Part shown: one piece after another, positions 16,817 to 24,595 of the stretch
Layout of the letters: each line of letters starts with the position of its first letter
Position numbering within the stretch: the stretch's first letter is position 1
Assembly: GCA_022794255.1 (NCBI GenBank)
Contig: JAAWEL010000023.1
Location: forward strand, 62,001 to 126,000
From: Lachnospiraceae bacterium
Lineage (GTDB): Bacteria; Bacillota; Clostridia; Lachnospirales; Lachnospiraceae
Length of the DNA: 64,000 nt
Direction: 5' to 3'
Program-made: the position numbers and the translations under genes
The notes under the pieces: model-generated
Told to the model about the DNA's origin: nothing
Seen by the model: only the letters and a program-made list of their open reading frames with translations
Database searches by the model: none

Positions 16817-17701
16817 ATGGAAAACTGGTTTGACAATGAGGATGAGGAATTTGATCTGGCAGCTATTGAGGCAAGACATGCGGAAATGGAGGCAGAAGCG
16901 CAGCTGGAAGCAGAGGCAGAGAGGCAGATAAGGCCGGATACCAATCCTAAGTCAGAGAGAGAGAAAGACAGCCGGGAAGAGGGATTATCGGAAAAAACGG
17001 GGGATACGGCCCCGGAAGGAATATATCCGGAAAGCGATTGGGAAGCCATTGTGGAGGCGGTGCTTTTTACTATGGGCAATTCAGTGGAGTTGCGCCAGCT
17101 GGGTATTGCGATTGGCCAGAGCGAGAGGATTGCACGCAAGGTGGTGGAAAATTTGCAAAAGCGGTATGAGTTTGAAAACCGTGGAATGCAGATCATTGAG
17201 CTGGACAATGCATTTCAGATGAGTACAAAGGCATGCTTTTACGAGAATTTGATCCGGGTGGCAGCAGCGCCAAAAAAGCATGTGCTGACGGATGTGGTTT
17301 TGGAAACTCTGTCCATCATCGCTTACCGGCAGCCGGTGACAAAGATGGAGATATCAAAGATCCGGGGGGTATCCTCGGATCACGCAGTGAACCGTCTTGT
17401 GGAATATGGGCTTGTAGGGGAGGTTGGGCGGCTGGACGCCCCAGGAAGGCCGGTATTGTTTGCCACGACAGAGGAATTTCTGCGCCGGTTTGGAATCAGC
17501 TCCATGATCGATCTTCCCAGTATGAATCCGGAGCAGGAGGAAGAGATTCTGCAGGAGGTGGAGGAAGAGCTGCAGATGAAGCTGGAGGGCCAGGGAGAGA
17601 TTGCCGAGGATTTTAAGATGGTTCAAGCATCAGGTGAGGAGGAGTCTGACCTGGCTGTCCAGAGAGAGGATAAGGCAGGGGATCTCCGGGTTTTGCCTTG
17701 A
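16817..17701 (+). CDS. scpB: Segregation and condensation protein B
   Basis: A 294-residue ScpB with two winged-helix domains at about residues 70-240. These include EAIVEAVLFTMGNSVELRQL and LETLSIIAYRQPVTKMEISK, followed by IRGVSSDHAVNRLVEYGLV. ScpB dimers clamp the ScpA linker in the Smc complex. It carries an acidic N-terminal extension of about 70 residues and an acidic tail beyond the conserved core, both probably disordered, making it longer than the 197-residue Bacillus protein. Confidence 0.94.
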   Translation: MENWFDNEDEEFDLAAIEARHAEMEAEAQLEAEAERQIRPDTNPKSEREKDSREEGLSEKTGDTAPEGIYPESDWEAIVEAVLFTMGNSVELRQLGIAIGQSERIARKVVENLQKRYEFENRGMQIIELDNAFQMSTKACFYENLIRVAAAPKKHVLTDVVLETLSIIAYRQPVTKMEISKIRGVSSDHAVNRLVEYGLVGEVGRLDAPGRPVLFATTEEFLRRFGISSMIDLPSMNPEQEEEILQEVEEELQMKLEGQGEIAEDFKMVQASGEEESDLAVQREDKAGDLRVLP

Positions 17702-17801
17702 CTTGATACGGATAACATGTTACTATTTTATTACGATTTAAGATGACGAAACGGCTAAAGATTTTGAAAAAATGGCCATAAAGAGGAAAGGGCAAAGGAC
17801 A

Positions 17802-18236
17802 ATGCCAAAGATCAGGATTCGCTATTTTAATGACCGAATGGAAAGATTGGCCTATGTGGATGGCAAATCAGACTGGATTGATTTGCGGGCAGCGAAGGAT
17901 GTGACGATGAAAGCAGGAGAGTTTCAACTGATACCTTTGGGGATTGCCATGGAGCTGCCAGAGGGGTATGAGGCTCATGTGGTGCCCAGAAGCAGCACCT
18001 ACAAAAATTTTGGAATTATTCAGACCAACCATATGGGTGTGATTGATGAGAGCTACTGCGGAGATAATGATCAGTGGTATTTTCCCGCCTATGCCTTGCG
18101 GGATACACAGATACAGGAGGGAGACAGGATTTGTCAGTTCCGCATTATAGAACACCAGCCGGTGCTCATGTTTGAGGAAGTGGCAAGTCTGGGACATAAA
18201 GACCGGGGCGGAATCGGAAGCACCGGCAGAAAGTGA
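17802..18236 (+). CDS. dut: dUTP diphosphatase
   Basis: A 144-residue dUTPase. The five-motif pattern is visible: DLRAAKD near residue 26, [10 protein letters not shown] near residue 66, [12 protein letters not shown] near residue 82, [10 protein letters not shown] near residue 109 and the C-terminal GGIGSTG that folds over the active site. It hydrolyses dUTP to dUMP and pyrophosphate, keeping uracil out of DNA. The ATG at 17802 gives the standard N-terminus; an upstream in-frame ATG at 17772 would add ten residues and cannot be excluded. The gene is followed after 9 bases by a membrane protein gene. Confidence 0.9.
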   Translation: MPKIRIRYFNDRMERLAYVDGKSDWIDLRAAKDVTMKAGEFQLIPLGIAMELPEGYEAHVVPRSSTYKNFGIIQTNHMGVIDESYCGDNDQWYFPAYALRDTQIQEGDRICQFRIIEHQPVLMFEEVASLGHKDRGGIGSTGRK

Positions 18237-18245
18237 TGGATAGCT

Positions 18246-19403
18246 GTGAGCGATTACGGAAGATATGGAGACAGAAATAATCCTGGCCGGCCCACACAGG
18301 GAAGGCGAAGCCAGGGGCAGGGCAGAGCCTCATCGCAAGCCGGAAGATCATCCTCAGGCCGGACATCTGGAGGCAGGAATTACGATGGTTCACTGGCACG
18401 GAAAAGAGAACACCCACATTCCTCAAAAGGTCGTCAAAAGCCATCTCCTGGCGGAAGATATACAGCAAACTCCCGAAACAGAATTATGGAGGATGAGAGA
18501 GCCAGAATCAGGGCCAGAGAGAGGAAAAAAAGACGGCGCAGACAGAGAAAGATACTTTTTGCTGCTTTAGTCCTGTTTGTTTTGCTCTTGATTGGCGGAT
18601 CCGTGTATGGTTTTATGCGCTATGACAGAGAGAAGAAGAGACAGGGGCTGCTGAGAGAGGGAATAGAGCTTTTGGACAAAGGAAGCTATGAGGAGGCAGT
18701 GGCACGGCTGGACGAGGCGCTTGAGTGGTCAAAGGGGAAGATTGGAGATTTTGAGACCAATGTGCTTTTGTACCGTGCAGATGCAGAGTACCGCCTGAAA
18801 TCGTATGATGCGGCATTGAATACCTATCAGCTCTTGTGTGAGTCTGATGAAGAAAATAGAGAATACAAAAAAGGAGCAGCCCAATGTATGGTACAGAAGG
18901 GAGACTATGACGGTGCGCTGGCTCTTGGGGTTATAGACGGATATATCTACAACTTAAAGGCTGTGGAGAAGATACGGGACGGAGCGTATGATGAGGCTCT
19001 TGAGCTGATTGCAAAGGGCAAGGCTGCAGGGGATGCCGGTCAGGATCTGGCATTTAATGAGGCAGTGGCATGGGAGAATAAGGGCGATTTTGCACAGGCG
19101 CTTAAATTGTTTGAGGCGTATGCAGCGCAGTATGGAACTGATGAAAATGTGGAGCGGGAACTGGCATTTTTAAGAAGCCGCCAGGGCAATGCAGATGAAT
19201 CCAATGCACAGGAGATGGCAGGATTTGAGGAGGAAAGCGGAGCCGGGGAAGAGGAAGGCTCTGAGGGAGAAAGCGGGACTGGCGGGGAAGAAGGCACTGG
19301 CAATGAAGGAAGTGCTGAGACACAGGGCAGCTCAGATCCAGGAGAAGCTGCCGGGGAGGAAAGCAGCCCGGAAAGCGAGAGCCAAATCCAGGCTGTAGGG
19401 TAG
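18246..19403 (+). CDS. TPR-repeat membrane protein with low-complexity ends
   Basis: A 385-residue protein of unknown function. Residues 1-100 are basic, Ser/Gly/Arg-rich and probably disordered inside the cell. One membrane helix (ILFAALVLFVLLLIGGSVYG) lies near residues 103-122. Then come tetratricopeptide-like repeats (for example EGIELLDKGSYEEAVARLDE) to about residue 310. The last 70 residues are almost only Glu, Gly and Ser, and very acidic. TPR units usually hold protein partners, here outside the membrane. The start is GTG at 18246. The gene lies between dut and hflX, which gives no functional hint. Confidence 0.75.
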   Translation: MSDYGRYGDRNNPGRPTQGRRSQGQGRASSQAGRSSSGRTSGGRNYDGSLARKREHPHSSKGRQKPSPGGRYTANSRNRIMEDERARIRARERKKRRRRQRKILFAALVLFVLLLIGGSVYGFMRYDREKKRQGLLREGIELLDKGSYEEAVARLDEALEWSKGKIGDFETNVLLYRADAEYRLKSYDAALNTYQLLCESDEENREYKKGAAQCMVQKGDYDGALALGVIDGYIYNLKAVEKIRDGAYDEALELIAKGKAAGDAGQDLAFNEAVAWENKGDFAQALKLFEAYAAQYGTDENVERELAFLRSRQGNADESNAQEMAGFEEESGAGEEEGSEGESGTGGEEGTGNEGSAETQGSSDPGEAAGEESSPESESQIQAVG

Positions 19404-19475
19404 CCAAGAAAAGAGGTACGGCTTTGCTTACAGATCTCTGACAGTGAGAATGTATCATGTTTGACAGGAGTAAGA

Positions 19476-20744
19476 ATGGCAGAATTGATAGAAATAGGAG
19501 ATGTTAAGGAGCGGGTGATTCTGATTGCCGTCAGCAGCCAGGAGGAATCGGAGGCACTGGCTTCCTTAGGAGAATTAGAGGAGCTGGTGGACACGGCTGG
19601 CGCTGTGACGGTGGACAGGATTATCCAAAATCGGGAAAATATCCATCCAGGCACATATTTGGGAAAGGGGAAGCTTGACCAGGTTAAGGAACGGATATGG
19701 GAGCTGAATGCCACAGGGGTAGTGTGCGATGATGAGCTTTCCCCTGTCCAGCTTCGCAATCTGGAGGATATTCTGGATACAAAGATTATGGACCGGACTA
19801 TGGTGATTCTGGATATATTTGCGGCTCGTGCCAATACCAGTGAGGGAAAGATCCAGGTGGAGCTGGCCCAGCTGAAATATCGGGCGGCCCGGCTTATAGG
19901 ACTTCGTAATTCTCTGTCCCGCTTAGGAGGGGGAATCGGAACCCGGGGACCGGGAGAGAAAAAGCTGGAGATGGACCGGCGTTTGGTTCACGAACGAATT
20001 GGCCAGTTGAAATCTGAGCTGGAGGAAGTAAAACGCCATCGGGAGATTCAGAGAAAGAAGCGGGAGCAAAACCATACATTGGTTGCGGCGATTGTAGGTT
20101 ATACCAATGCAGGGAAATCCACATTGCTGAATCGTCTTACCAATGCAGGGATTCTGGCGGAGGATAAATTATTTGCCACTTTAGATCCCACCACCAGGCA
20201 GCTGGAGCTGGATGGGGGGCAAAAGTTGCTTTTGACTGATACAGTAGGATTTATCCGGAAGCTTCCTCATCATCTGGTGGAGGCTTTTAAAAGCACTTTA
20301 GAGGAGGCAAAATACAGTGATATTATTTTGCACGTGGTGGATTGTTCCAATCCTCAGATGGATATGCAGATGCACGTGGTATACGAAACACTGCGGGAGC
20401 TTCAGGTGGGGGATAAGATTATTGTGACGGTGTTTAATAAGATTGACCAGATATCCCAGGAGCAGCTTCCCAGAGATTTCCACTCAGATTATCAAGTTCG
20501 GATATCTGCGAAAACGGGTGAGGGAACGGACCAGCTTCTTGAGACTCTTGGAAAGCTTTTGCGGGATCGTAATATTTACCTGGAACGGATATTTTCCTAT
20601 CAGGAAGCAGGAAAGATCCAGCAGATCCGAAAATATGGGGAACTGCTTTTGGAGGAATACAGGGAAGATGGGATCTTGATTAAGGCTTATGTGCCTGCAG
20701 AATTGTTTGCCGGGCTTGTGGGAAGCCGGGAGCCGGTGCAGTAA
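19476..20744 (+). CDS. hflX: Ribosome-associated GTPase HflX
   Basis: A 422-residue HflX GTPase. The N-terminal HflX domain includes GTYLGKGKLDQV and the glycine-rich loop RLGGGIGTRGPGEKKLEMDR, followed by a helical linker. The G domain has P-loop GYTNAGKST, switch motif DTVGF and specificity motif NKID. HflX binds 50S and stalled 70S ribosomes and splits them under stress. The ATG at 19476, with CAGGAG just upstream, is preferred over an in-frame TTG at 19461. Confidence 0.95.
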   Translation: MAELIEIGDVKERVILIAVSSQEESEALASLGELEELVDTAGAVTVDRIIQNRENIHPGTYLGKGKLDQVKERIWELNATGVVCDDELSPVQLRNLEDILDTKIMDRTMVILDIFAARANTSEGKIQVELAQLKYRAARLIGLRNSLSRLGGGIGTRGPGEKKLEMDRRLVHERIGQLKSELEEVKRHREIQRKKREQNHTLVAAIVGYTNAGKSTLLNRLTNAGILAEDKLFATLDPTTRQLELDGGQKLLLTDTVGFIRKLPHHLVEAFKSTLEEAKYSDIILHVVDCSNPQMDMQMHVVYETLRELQVGDKIIVTVFNKIDQISQEQLPRDFHSDYQVRISAKTGEGTDQLLETLGKLLRDRNIYLERIFSYQEAGKIQQIRKYGELLLEEYREDGILIKAYVPAELFAGLVGSREPVQ

Positions 20745-20791
20745 AGAAGCCGGGGCATGTCTGTGTGCCAGCAGATGTGGGAGGAGAAAAG

Positions 20792-21208
20792 ATGAATTGG
20801 GAACATAAAATTGATATGGATATGGTTAGGTATATTGTTTTGGGAATTGCAGTGATTCTTATACTTGCAATTTTGATGTTTAATCCGGGGTGGAAGATAA
20901 CCCGGTATGACCGGGAGTCGATTGAGGTGCAGGTGGTGGAAAAGGAGATTCGAGAGACAGACGGTCAGACGCTTTATCTGTTATACTGTCAGGAAGAAGA
21001 TGGAAAAGAGAGTATTTTTGAGATCAACCAGGATGCCATAGGAGAGCGATTTAATCCGGCAGATGTATATAAGCAGTTGCGGAAAGAAAAGTACTATAAG
21101 TTCCGGGTAGCACAAAAGGAGGAATTTGACAGCCAATATCCCTGTATATGCGGGGCAGTTAAGCTGATTGATGGATTTAGTGAGCCTGCAAAGGCTGAGA
21201 AAAAATAG
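20792..21208 (+). CDS. Small single-pass membrane protein of unknown function
   Basis: A 138-residue protein with one N-terminal membrane helix (YIVLGIAVILILAILMF, about residues 10-26) followed by a soluble mostly beta domain with three cysteines, including CICG. I do not recognise the family. The ATG at 20792 follows GGGAGGAGAAAAG; an upstream in-frame ATG at 20765 has no good site. It follows hflX after 47 bases and ends at a shared bidirectional terminator. Confidence 0.65.
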   Translation: MNWEHKIDMDMVRYIVLGIAVILILAILMFNPGWKITRYDRESIEVQVVEKEIRETDGQTLYLLYCQEEDGKESIFEINQDAIGERFNPADVYKQLRKEKYYKFRVAQKEEFDSQYPCICGAVKLIDGFSEPAKAEKK

Positions 21209-21232
21209 AGTTCGCGGCTGCGAACTCTATTT
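21203..21232. terminator. Bidirectional terminator between convergent genes
   Basis: A perfect 13-bp stem (AAATAGAGTTCGC / GCGAACTCTATTT) with loop GGCT. It has A-tracts on the left and T-tracts on the right, so it can serve both the + strand membrane protein gene and the - strand gntR gene, whose stop codon lies inside it. Confidence 0.9.
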
Positions 21233-21972
21233 TATTGCCGGATAGCTGCAATGTGGTTGAGCATATCGGTCATGGCCTCACCAGGGCTCTGATTCCGAAT
21301 GGCATCAATAATGGCCTGGTGAAGGTAAAGCATTTGGTCCAACGTTTCTGAGAGAACGGAGAGTCTGGAAAACGATTCTCTGGTTTCATTTTCGCAGGCT
21401 TCAGCAATGGCGGCCATGGATGTGATCATCAGAGGATTGTGGGTGTAATTGGCAATGGATTCGTGAAAACTTCGGTCCAGGGCGGCGATCTCATCGTAAC
21501 TGGTATTTTGCCGGGCGGTGACTAACTTGTCCTGTAGCTGCTGAAGCTGGTCAACTTCTTCTGGTAATGCGCGTTCTGCTGCCAAGGCAGCAGTCTGCCC
21601 TTCTAGCATTAGGCGGAACTCCAGGAAATCTTCATGGCTGGCACCATGAATGACCGACTTAAGGGGGGTGGACTGCAGGATTATGGAATAGCTGTTGACT
21701 ACAGTGCCCCGTTTCGTCCGGGTTACATAGCCAGAGAATTCCAGTGCTTTATAGGCTTCCCGGATGGTGCTTCTACCGATAGACAGCTGTTCACAGAGTA
21801 TTGTTTCATTGGGAAAGATATAACCTTCTGGAAGGGAGCCGCTTTGAATAAGCTGACTTATTTTTTCATATATTATGTCAGACATGTTTTTTTGAGGGCG
21901 AATATTTAAAAGATCTTGAAGAGGATTTATAGGATTAGGCATAGTAGGGTTCTCCTGTCTGTGTGTTGTCAT
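21232..21972 (-). CDS. GntR/FadR-type (FCD) regulator, solitary
   Basis: A 246-residue regulator with an N-terminal GntR winged helix (FPNETILCEQLSIGRSTIRE near residues 53-72) and a C-terminal FCD ligand-binding domain (EFRLMLEGQTAALAAERAL). The gene stands alone on the - strand between the hflX unit and the rimP operon, with no catabolic neighbour. Two copies of TTGTC(A/T)TACAA in the upstream region, one over its own start codon, suggest autoregulation. Its other targets are unknown. In-frame ATG codons at residues 1 and 11 are both possible starts. Confidence 0.88.
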   Translation of the reverse strand: MTTHRQENPTMPNPINPLQDLLNIRPQKNMSDIIYEKISQLIQSGSLPEGYIFPNETILCEQLSIGRSTIREAYKALEFSGYVTRTKRGTVVNSYSIILQSTPLKSVIHGASHEDFLEFRLMLEGQTAALAAERALPEEVDQLQQLQDKLVTARQNTSYDEIAALDRSFHESIANYTHNPLMITSMAAIAEACENETRESFSRLSVLSETLDQMLYLHQAIIDAIRNQSPGEAMTDMLNHIAAIRQ

Positions 21973-22058
21973 ACAAAGTATATTATAATATGAAAAAAAT
22001 GTAGTGTCAAAGGATATTTTAAGAAATGAACCTTGTCATAATGAATGTTGTCTTACAA
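21966..22058. promoter_or_regulatory. Two operator-like sites TTGTC(A/T)TACAA
   Basis: TTGTCATACAA at 21966-21976 overlaps the gntR start codon and TTGTCTTACAA lies at 22048-22058. Both are near-palindromic (TTGT-N3-ACAA) and 82 bases apart, and a partial copy TTGTCATAA sits at 22033. They are plausible binding sites for the adjacent FCD-type regulator. Confidence 0.55.
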
Positions 22059-22128
22059 GATGTAAAAACGCAGAAAGGGATTTACAGCAATTTGTGGCAA
22101 ATTGAGTATTAAATATAGAAGAAATCCC

Positions 22129-22157
22129 TTGCATTTGACATTTCCTGGTGTTATAAT
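22129..22157 (+). promoter_or_regulatory. Predicted promoter of the rimP-nusA-infB operon
   Basis: TTGCAT (22129-22134), 17 bases, TATAAT (22152-22157). The leader contains an AGAGTGG / CCACTCT hairpin (about 22190-22211) followed by TACTTTTT before the rimP start. It may attenuate transcription. Confidence 0.65.
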
Positions 22158-22249
22158 GCATATGATAACATGATAAATGACAAATGGTAGAGTGGGCTTA
22201 CGTCCACTCTTACTTTTTGGTCATGAGACAAGTAAAGCGAGGTGATGAT

Positions 22250-22717
22250 ATGGCAAGAAGAGAGGAGTATGAGTCCAGGACAGAGAAATTTTTGCTGCCG
22301 CTGTTGGAAGTGCATCAGTTCGAGCTGGTGGATGTGGAATATGTGAAAGAGGCAGGAAACTGGTATCTTCGGGCCTATATAGATAAGGAAGGCGGAATAA
22401 CGGTTGATGATTGTGAGGTGATTAGCCGGACACTGAGTGACTGGCTGGATCAGGAGGATTTTATTGCAGACAGCTATACCCTGGAGGTCAGTTCCCCGGG
22501 ACTTGGAAGACCTTTGAAAAAGGATAAGGATTTTGAGAGAAGTCTTGGGGAGGAAGTGGAGATCCGGTTGTATAAACCGAGAGATAAGCAGAAGGAATAT
22601 GCCGGTGTTTTAAAAGCCTATGACAAAGAGACTGTGACGATTGAGACAGAGGATGGCGTGGAGGAAGTGTTTACCCGCCCGGAGATTGCATTGATCCGTC
22701 TGGCATTCGACTTTTAG
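22250..22717 (+). CDS. rimP: Ribosome maturation factor RimP
   Basis: A 155-residue RimP: N-terminal domain with FELVDVEYVKEAGNWYLRAYIDK, the conserved core DDCEVISRTLSDWLD and the loop YTLEVSSPGLGRPLKK, then a C-terminal SH3-like domain. It helps mature the 30S subunit. The ATG at 22250 follows GCGAGGTGATGAT, and upstream in-frame codons would add a non-conserved tail. It opens the classic rimP-nusA-ylxR-ylxQ-infB operon. Confidence 0.94.
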   Translation: MARREEYESRTEKFLLPLLEVHQFELVDVEYVKEAGNWYLRAYIDKEGGITVDDCEVISRTLSDWLDQEDFIADSYTLEVSSPGLGRPLKKDKDFERSLGEEVEIRLYKPRDKQKEYAGVLKAYDKETVTIETEDGVEEVFTRPEIALIRLAFDF

Positions 22718-22747
22718 AAAAGGAAAGGATCTTAGGAGGAAAAAACC

Positions 22748-23965
22748 ATGAACAAAGAACTGATCGAGGCGCTGGAGCTGCTGGAAAAGGAGAAGAACAT
22801 CAGCAAGGCGACTCTGCTGGAAGCGATTGAGAATTCTCTGATTACCGCCTGCAAGAATCATTTCGGCAAGGCGGACAATGTAAGGGTCAACATCAATCCG
22901 CAGACCGGTGATTTTGCAGTGTTTGCAGATAAAGAGGTTGTGGAAGTTGTGGAGGATCCGGTGCTTCAGGTAAGCATTACAGAGGCCAGAATGAAGGACC
23001 CCAAATATGAGATCGGAGATGTGGTGCATTTTCCCATTGAATCTAAATCCTTTGGACGGATTGCCACCCAGAATGCCAAGAATGTGATCTTGCAGAAGAT
23101 CCGCGAGGAAGAGCGGAGTATGCAGTTTAATGAGTGGTATCAGAAGGAAAAAGATGTGGTTACTGGTATAGTGCAGCGAAATCTGGGAAGAAACATCAGC
23201 ATCAATCTGGGGCGTGTGGATGCTATGCTCAGCGAGGCTGAGCAGGTAAAAGGCGAGAATTTCCGACAGACAGAGCGGATCAAAGTATTTGTGCTGGAGG
23301 TAAAGGACACACCTAAGGGGCCAAGGATTTCTGTTTCCCGCACCCACCCAGATTTGGTGAAGCGTCTTTTTGAGTCAGAGGTGACAGAGGTAAGAGATGG
23401 AACCGTGGAGATTAAAGCCATTGCCAGAGAGGCTGGTTCCAGAACAAAGATTGCCGTGTGCTCCAATGATCCCAATGTGGATCCGGTGGGAGCTTGTGTG
23501 GGAATCAATGGAGCCAGGGTCAACTCGATTGTAAATGAGTTAAGAGGCGAGAAGATCGATATTATTACCTGGGATGAGAATGCGGCATTTTTAATTGAGA
23601 ATGCCTTAAGCCCGGCAAAGGTTATCTGCGTGGTGGCAGATGAGGAGCTGCGGGAGGCACAGGTTATTGTGCCGGATTATCAGCTGTCTCTGGCTATTGG
23701 AAAGGAAGGGCAGAATGCCCGTCTGGCAGCCCGCCTGACCGGATATAAGATTGACATAAAAAGTGAGACTCAGGCAAGGGAAATGGGTTTGTTTGAGCAG
23801 ATGGGCATCGATGATCAGGAAGAGGGCGTATATGATGATCTCCCCCGGGATTTTGATCTTGCACCTGAACCAGAGGAGGAAGAATACCCGGAGGAGATTT
23901 ATCCGGAAGAAGTTTCAGAGGAAAACTACCCCGTGGAGGATTACGAGGAGCAGGACAGCGAATAA
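22748..23965 (+). CDS. nusA: Transcription termination/antitermination factor NusA
   Basis: A 405-residue NusA with the RNA-polymerase-binding N-terminal domain (residues 1-125), an S1 RNA-binding domain (about 130-200, VTGIVQRNLGRNISINLGRVD) and two KH domains (about 205-345). The second KH domain includes SLAIGKEGQNARLAARLTG. It controls pausing and termination. A strongly acidic tail (many Glu and Tyr after residue 365) replaces the C-terminal repeats found in proteobacteria. Strong AGGAGG site upstream. Confidence 0.96.
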   Translation: MNKELIEALELLEKEKNISKATLLEAIENSLITACKNHFGKADNVRVNINPQTGDFAVFADKEVVEVVEDPVLQVSITEARMKDPKYEIGDVVHFPIESKSFGRIATQNAKNVILQKIREEERSMQFNEWYQKEKDVVTGIVQRNLGRNISINLGRVDAMLSEAEQVKGENFRQTERIKVFVLEVKDTPKGPRISVSRTHPDLVKRLFESEVTEVRDGTVEIKAIAREAGSRTKIAVCSNDPNVDPVGACVGINGARVNSIVNELRGEKIDIITWDENAAFLIENALSPAKVICVVADEELREAQVIVPDYQLSLAIGKEGQNARLAARLTGYKIDIKSETQAREMGLFEQMGIDDQEEGVYDDLPRDFDLAPEPEEEEYPEEIYPEEVSEENYPVEDYEEQDSE

Positions 23966-23997
23966 CAGCGCATGACAGGATAGGGAGTGAGGAACTG

Positions 23998-24270
23998 GTG
24001 AGTACAAAAAAAAGGATTCCGCAGAGACAGTGTATTGGCTGTGGCGAGATGAAGAGCAAGAGAGAGATGATTCGGGTCTTAAAGACGCCGGAGGGAGATT
24101 TTACATTGGATTCCACCGGCAGAAAGAATGGACGTGGGGCTTATCTGTGTCCGTCTGTGGAGTGCTTCCACAAAGCGGTAAAGGGAAAGGGACTGGATAG
24201 GTCCTTTAAGATGGCAATTCCCAAGGAGGTTTATGAAGCTCTGGAAAAGGAGATGGAGAATCTTGGATAA
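23998..24270 (+). CDS. ylxR: YlxR/RnpM family RNA-binding protein
   Basis: A 90-residue YlxR protein starting with GTG. The signature RQCIGCGEMKSKREMIRV (residues 9-26) and GRKNGRGAYLCPS (about 41-53) are present. In Bacillus this protein binds RNase P RNA and lowers its activity (RnpM). It sits in the conserved place between nusA and ylxQ, and its stop codon overlaps the likely ylxQ start. Confidence 0.93.
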   Translation: MSTKKRIPQRQCIGCGEMKSKREMIRVLKTPEGDFTLDSTGRKNGRGAYLCPSVECFHKAVKGKGLDRSFKMAIPKEVYEALEKEMENLG

Positions 24271-24595
24271 CAGGCAGAGAGCCATGAACCTGATCGGTCT
24301 GGCTACCAAGGCAGGAAAGGCTGTCAGCGGAGAATTTTCTACAGAGAAGGCGGTAAAGAAAGGAAAAGCACGTCTTGTGGTGGTGTCGGAAGAAGCATCT
24401 GACAATACAAAAAAAATGTTCACCAATATGTGTACTTATTATAAAGTTCCTATCTGTTATTTCGGCAAAAAGGCTGAGCTGGGACACGCAATGGGCAAAG
24501 AGATGCGGGCATCTCTGGCGATTGTGGAGGAAGGGCTTGCCAAGGCAATCGTAAAACAAATGAATACAATCGGAGGTAGTGGGTATGAGAGTTAA
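24263..24595 (+). CDS. ylxQ: Ribosomal L7Ae/L30e-like protein YlxQ
   Basis: A 110-residue K-turn RNA-binding protein of the L7Ae/L30e family, with [17 protein letters not shown] near its start and [18 protein letters not shown] following. The TTG at 24263 is proposed as start because AAGGAGATGGAG lies at a good distance and the resulting N-terminus fits the family; ATG codons at 24233 and 24284 are alternatives. It overlaps ylxR by 8 bases and infB by 11 bases, giving a chain of coupled genes. Confidence 0.88.
   Translation: MDNRQRAMNLIGLATKAGKAVSGEFSTEKAVKKGKARLVVVSEEASDNTKKMFTNMCTYYKVPICYFGKKAELGHAMGKEMRASLAIVEEGLAKAIVKQMNTIGGSGYES

Noticed and set aside
22136-22157. TTGACA followed by TATAAT upstream of rimP
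   Set aside because: The spacing between these two elements is only about 10 bases. The TTGCAT at 22129 with 17 bases is the more plausible -35.
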